Shown piece by piece: positions 62,168-64,000 of a stretch of 64,000 nucleotides of DNA (its first letter is position 1; each line of letters begins with the position of its first letter). Position numbers and translations under genes: made by a program. The DNA lies in NCBI RefSeq assembly GCF_037414475.1, contig NZ_CP147913.1, positions 6,570,001 through 6,634,000 on the forward strand, in the 5' to 3' direction. The DNA is from Myxococcus stipitatus. GTDB lineage: Bacteria > Myxococcota > Myxococcia > Myxococcales > Myxococcaceae. The notes beneath the pieces are model-generated. The model saw nothing but the letters and a program-made list of their open reading frames with translations. It was not told the DNA's origin and made no database searches.

Positions 62168-63072
62168 GGTGCGTTCTTCGAGTCCATGGGCTTGGGCACG
62201 AGGCGTTCCCCGTCCGCAGTCGTCTCGTTGTAGATGATCTCCAGTCGGAACCGGGATGCCGAGGAATAGGCGCGGCCGTCCTGTCCGAGGAAGAGCTGTC
62301 CTCCCAAGGGGTCGGCGGGAAGCTCTCTCAGGTCCCCGGCGGCGACGACGGCTTCGAGGGTGGCTGGTGGCTCTCCTGCTCGTGCCTTGTACTTCTGGAT
62401 GGCTTTGTCGACCTCCTGGAGTACCTGTTCCTGGAGGATTTCATTCACGCGGCGCTCGTAGTAGGCGCGCGTCTCCTCGTCCTCGGCGCCATCGCGCATC
62501 ATCTGCGCCAGGCCCAAACTGGTGTCGAAGTCCCCGGCTTGGGCATAGAGCCGGGTTGCCAGCCCCGAGTACCATTCGGGGGCACCAGGCTCTCGCGAGA
62601 GTTCCTCGATGATGGCGGCGGCCTCACGGTAACGACGCTCAAAGAAGATGAGGTTGTAGGCCAACTGGAAGTGGATGCGCTTGTCTTCGGGCGTATTGAC
62701 CAAGCCCTTGCGAAGGATTCGCGAAGACAACTCGACGTTCGCATACTCCTCGCGTCTGAGTTGGATGGGGATGGTAATCCCCGCGAAGGAGTAGACCTTC
62801 GAGAAGCGAGGGTCGAGGTCCGTGGTGAGGTCCGCGTAGTAATAGATGTCGCGGTAATCGGACAGGCTTCTGGCGGCTCCGACCCGGTTGATGGTCATCA
62901 CCCAGAAGTAATCGGTGACCAGTCCAAGCTGGGCCTTGAACAACGCCCTGAGGAAGCCGGCGCGGGGCAGGATGGGGCGGTCACCCGAGTGAGGCGGGGG
63001 AAGGGGCCGGCTCGAGAAGAAAACGACCAGGGCCAATCCAGCAGCCAGGAACAAAGTTGGCAGCTTGCGCAT
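62164..63072 (-). CDS. pilG: Pilus biogenesis accessory protein PilG
   Basis: 302 residues from ATG 63072 (AGGA about 6-9 bases upstream); GTG 63075 is an equal alternative. One N-terminal membrane segment (LPTLFLAAGLALVVFFSSRP), then helical TPR-like repeats in the periplasm (FQLAYNLIFFERRYREAAAI, LATRLYAQAGDFDTSLGLAQ). Near the C-terminus PADPLGGQLFLGQDGRAYSS resembles the short beta motif of pilin-like pseudopeptide domains. In M. xanthus it is essential for pili; its exact job is not settled. It lies downstream of the pilA terminator and so needs either read-through or its own promoter. Confidence 0.85.
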   Translation of the reverse strand: MRKLPTLFLAAGLALVVFFSSRPLPPPHSGDRPILPRAGFLRALFKAQLGLVTDYFWVMTINRVGAARSLSDYRDIYYYADLTTDLDPRFSKVYSFAGITIPIQLRREEYANVELSSRILRKGLVNTPEDKRIHFQLAYNLIFFERRYREAAAIIEELSREPGAPEWYSGLATRLYAQAGDFDTSLGLAQMMRDGAEDEETRAYYERRVNEILQEQVLQEVDKAIQKYKARAGEPPATLEAVVAAGDLRELPADPLGGQLFLGQDGRAYSSASRFRLEIIYNETTADGERLVPKPMDSKNAP

Positions 63073-63093
63073 CACGTTCCTAAAAGAAGAAGC

Positions 63094-63125
63094 ACGGGAC
63101 ACCCGAAGAAGCTCGGGTGTCCCGT
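63094..63125 (-). terminator. Intrinsic terminator of pilA
   Basis: A perfect 13 bp stem (ACGGGACACCCGA with its complement TCGGGTGTCCCGT) encloses a 6 nt loop. On the minus strand it is followed by a T-rich TGCTTCTTCTTTTA. It sits 52 bases after the pilA stop and 22 bases before pilG, so it insulates abundant pilin mRNA from the pilG-H-I operon. Confidence 0.85.
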
Positions 63126-63177
63126 AGATACTACGCGACGTCATGTCGAAGTGGCGGACGGCGTCGCGGCAATCTGA

Positions 63178-63768
63178 TTACGGGCAGCTCACGTCGTTGT
63201 AGGCGTTGCCCGGCTCGCCGCCGCTCACCTGACCCGGCGGGTCGATGCCGCAGGTGTTTTCGAGATCAGTGGGCGGGGTCGCGACCGAGGTGATGCCCCA
63301 CGTGTCAGCGTTGATGTCGTTGTCGACGTTGCCGATCGCCGTCGCGTTGAAGTTACAGTTCGGGCAGCCCGCGGTGACGCCAGCGACCAAGGCGGGATCG
63401 CCCGTCGGAACCTGCGTGAAACGCGCCGAGTCCTGGCCGATGCAGCCGTCCGCGTAGGTGCGTCCGGCGACAGTCTGCGCCGAAGGGACGCAGGCAGCGT
63501 CGATGGCGTACGTGTATCGGTTGCCCGGCTCCGGATCAAAGCCGACGACCTTGAAGTCGGTGACGTACTTGTCCTTCTCGCCGAAGTACGCCTTCTGGGC
63601 CGTGAAGATGGCCTTCAGGTTGGTCTTCGCCTCGGACTGCTTGGACTTGGCCTGGAAGCGAATGAAGTTCGGGATGGCGATGGCCGCCAGGATGCCGATG
63701 ATCGCGACCACGATCATCAACTCGATGAGGGTGAAGCCACCCTTCTTCTTCAGCAGACGATTCAGCAT
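63178..63768 (-). CDS. pilA: Type IV major pilin PilA
   Basis: 196 residues from ATG 63768. The leader LLKKKGG is cut by prepilin peptidase before FTLIELMIVVAIIGILAAIA, with Glu5 present. A long N-terminal helix with KSKQSEAKTNLKAIFTAQKA follows, then a short globular domain with six or more Cys (CPNCNF, TCGIDP). M. xanthus PilA is somewhat longer and shares the SKQSEAKTNLKA stretch and the CPNCNF region. Has its own sigma-54 promoter and terminator. The longer frame upstream of 63768 contains the promoter region and is not coding. Confidence 0.96.
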   Translation of the reverse strand: MLNRLLKKKGGFTLIELMIVVAIIGILAAIAIPNFIRFQAKSKQSEAKTNLKAIFTAQKAYFGEKDKYVTDFKVVGFDPEPGNRYTYAIDAACVPSAQTVAGRTYADGCIGQDSARFTQVPTGDPALVAGVTAGCPNCNFNATAIGNVDNDINADTWGITSVATPPTDLENTCGIDPPGQVSGGEPGNAYNDVSCP

Positions 63769-63823
63769 GTCGGGAGTGCTCCGCAGGTGCAGGAGGGGGG
63801 TTGAACGACAGCCCGGAGTCATA

Positions 63824-63838
63824 GCACGAACGGTGCCA
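63824..63838 (-). promoter_or_regulatory. Sigma-54 promoter of pilA
   Basis: On the minus strand TGGCAC-CGTTC-GTGC has the -24 GG and -12 GC separated by exactly 10 bases and differs from the consensus TGGCACN5TTGC at one -12 position. Transcription would start about 12 bases further, roughly 45 bases before the pilA ATG. Regulation by PilR is expected. Upstream DNA to 64000 (including an A/T-rich patch near 63915-63926) would hold its binding sites; none can be named. No complete gene fits in that remaining stretch. Confidence 0.75.
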
Positions 63839-64000
63839 TGCCCAACAATTGGCCCAACCCGGTGAATTCCCAAGTGGAGGCGTCGGGTCCCTCGCTCGGC
63901 TGTTCCCCGGGCTGCCAAAATTTGTCACCACGGCTGACGGATTTCGTCGATCCACGGGCTGTCCTCTCCAGCCCGCGACGCTAGGATGCCGGGCTCCGTG

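Overview
The window is chromosomal DNA of a myxobacterium, most likely Myxococcaceae or Archangiaceae. Base composition is very GC-rich, with strong G/C at third codon positions. Genes are long and tightly packed, and many start at GTG with 4-base GTGA/ATGA overlaps. The clearest taxonomic marker is the type IV pilus set pilB-T-C-S-R plus pilA-G-H-I, the machinery of social motility in Myxococcus. About 50 protein genes are supported. I see no rRNA, tRNA, insertion sequence, prophage or CRISPR.

Left part (1-16,900): a membrane glycosyltransferase; RuvX; a pair resembling a type III secretion translocator (HrpF/NolX-like) and its LcrH/SycD-type TPR chaperone; an M48 membrane protease; a TPR lipoprotein; two tandem ArsA/Get3-type ATPases; a phasin-like coiled coil, a ParA ATPase and a PhaR-type regulator; a zinc-ribbon (MJ0042) protein with a long disordered region rich in DPF motifs; a helical-repeat protein; and TatA. 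Two convergent intergenic regions (4.83-5.46 kb and 15.86-16.7 kb) are filled by imperfect tandem arrays. Their end units run into the 3' coding ends of the flanking genes.

Middle part (16,990-44,130): mostly housekeeping and envelope genes. These are GDPD, an outer-membrane-type protein, a very long S41 protease, an EI24-type membrane protein, GshA, a second barrel-like protein, a translationally coupled alaS - lipoprotein - PilZ/Hsp70 fusion operon, a hexapeptide acyltransferase, a HEAT/HAMP pair, a DnaQ-DinG helicase, a cupredoxin lipoprotein, a protein with a probable Sm/Hfq-like C-terminal domain, a response-regulator diguanylate cyclase, TrmB and RibF.

Right part (44,340-64,000): pilB, pilT, pilC, pilS and pilR run rightward. 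They are followed by an island of about 8.8 kb of glycan genes: FAD oxidoreductase, methyltransferase, GT2, WecE-type aminotransferase, WbqC, and two large membrane glycosyltransferases (one TMTC-like with TPRs). Then pilI, pilH, pilG and pilA lie on the opposite strand. pilA has a sigma-54 type promoter with exact GG-N10-GC spacing and its own intrinsic terminator, which separates it from pilG-H-I. PilS/PilR would act on pilA from about 12 kb away. In M. xanthus, as I recall, pilR and pilA are adjacent and co-directional, so this locus is rearranged.

The observations most worth following up are: the PilZ-linker-Hsp70 fusion with several missing ATPase residues; the Sm/Hfq-like domain; the orphan translocator/chaperone pair; the arrays that copy gene 3' ends; and the split pil locus with its glycan island.
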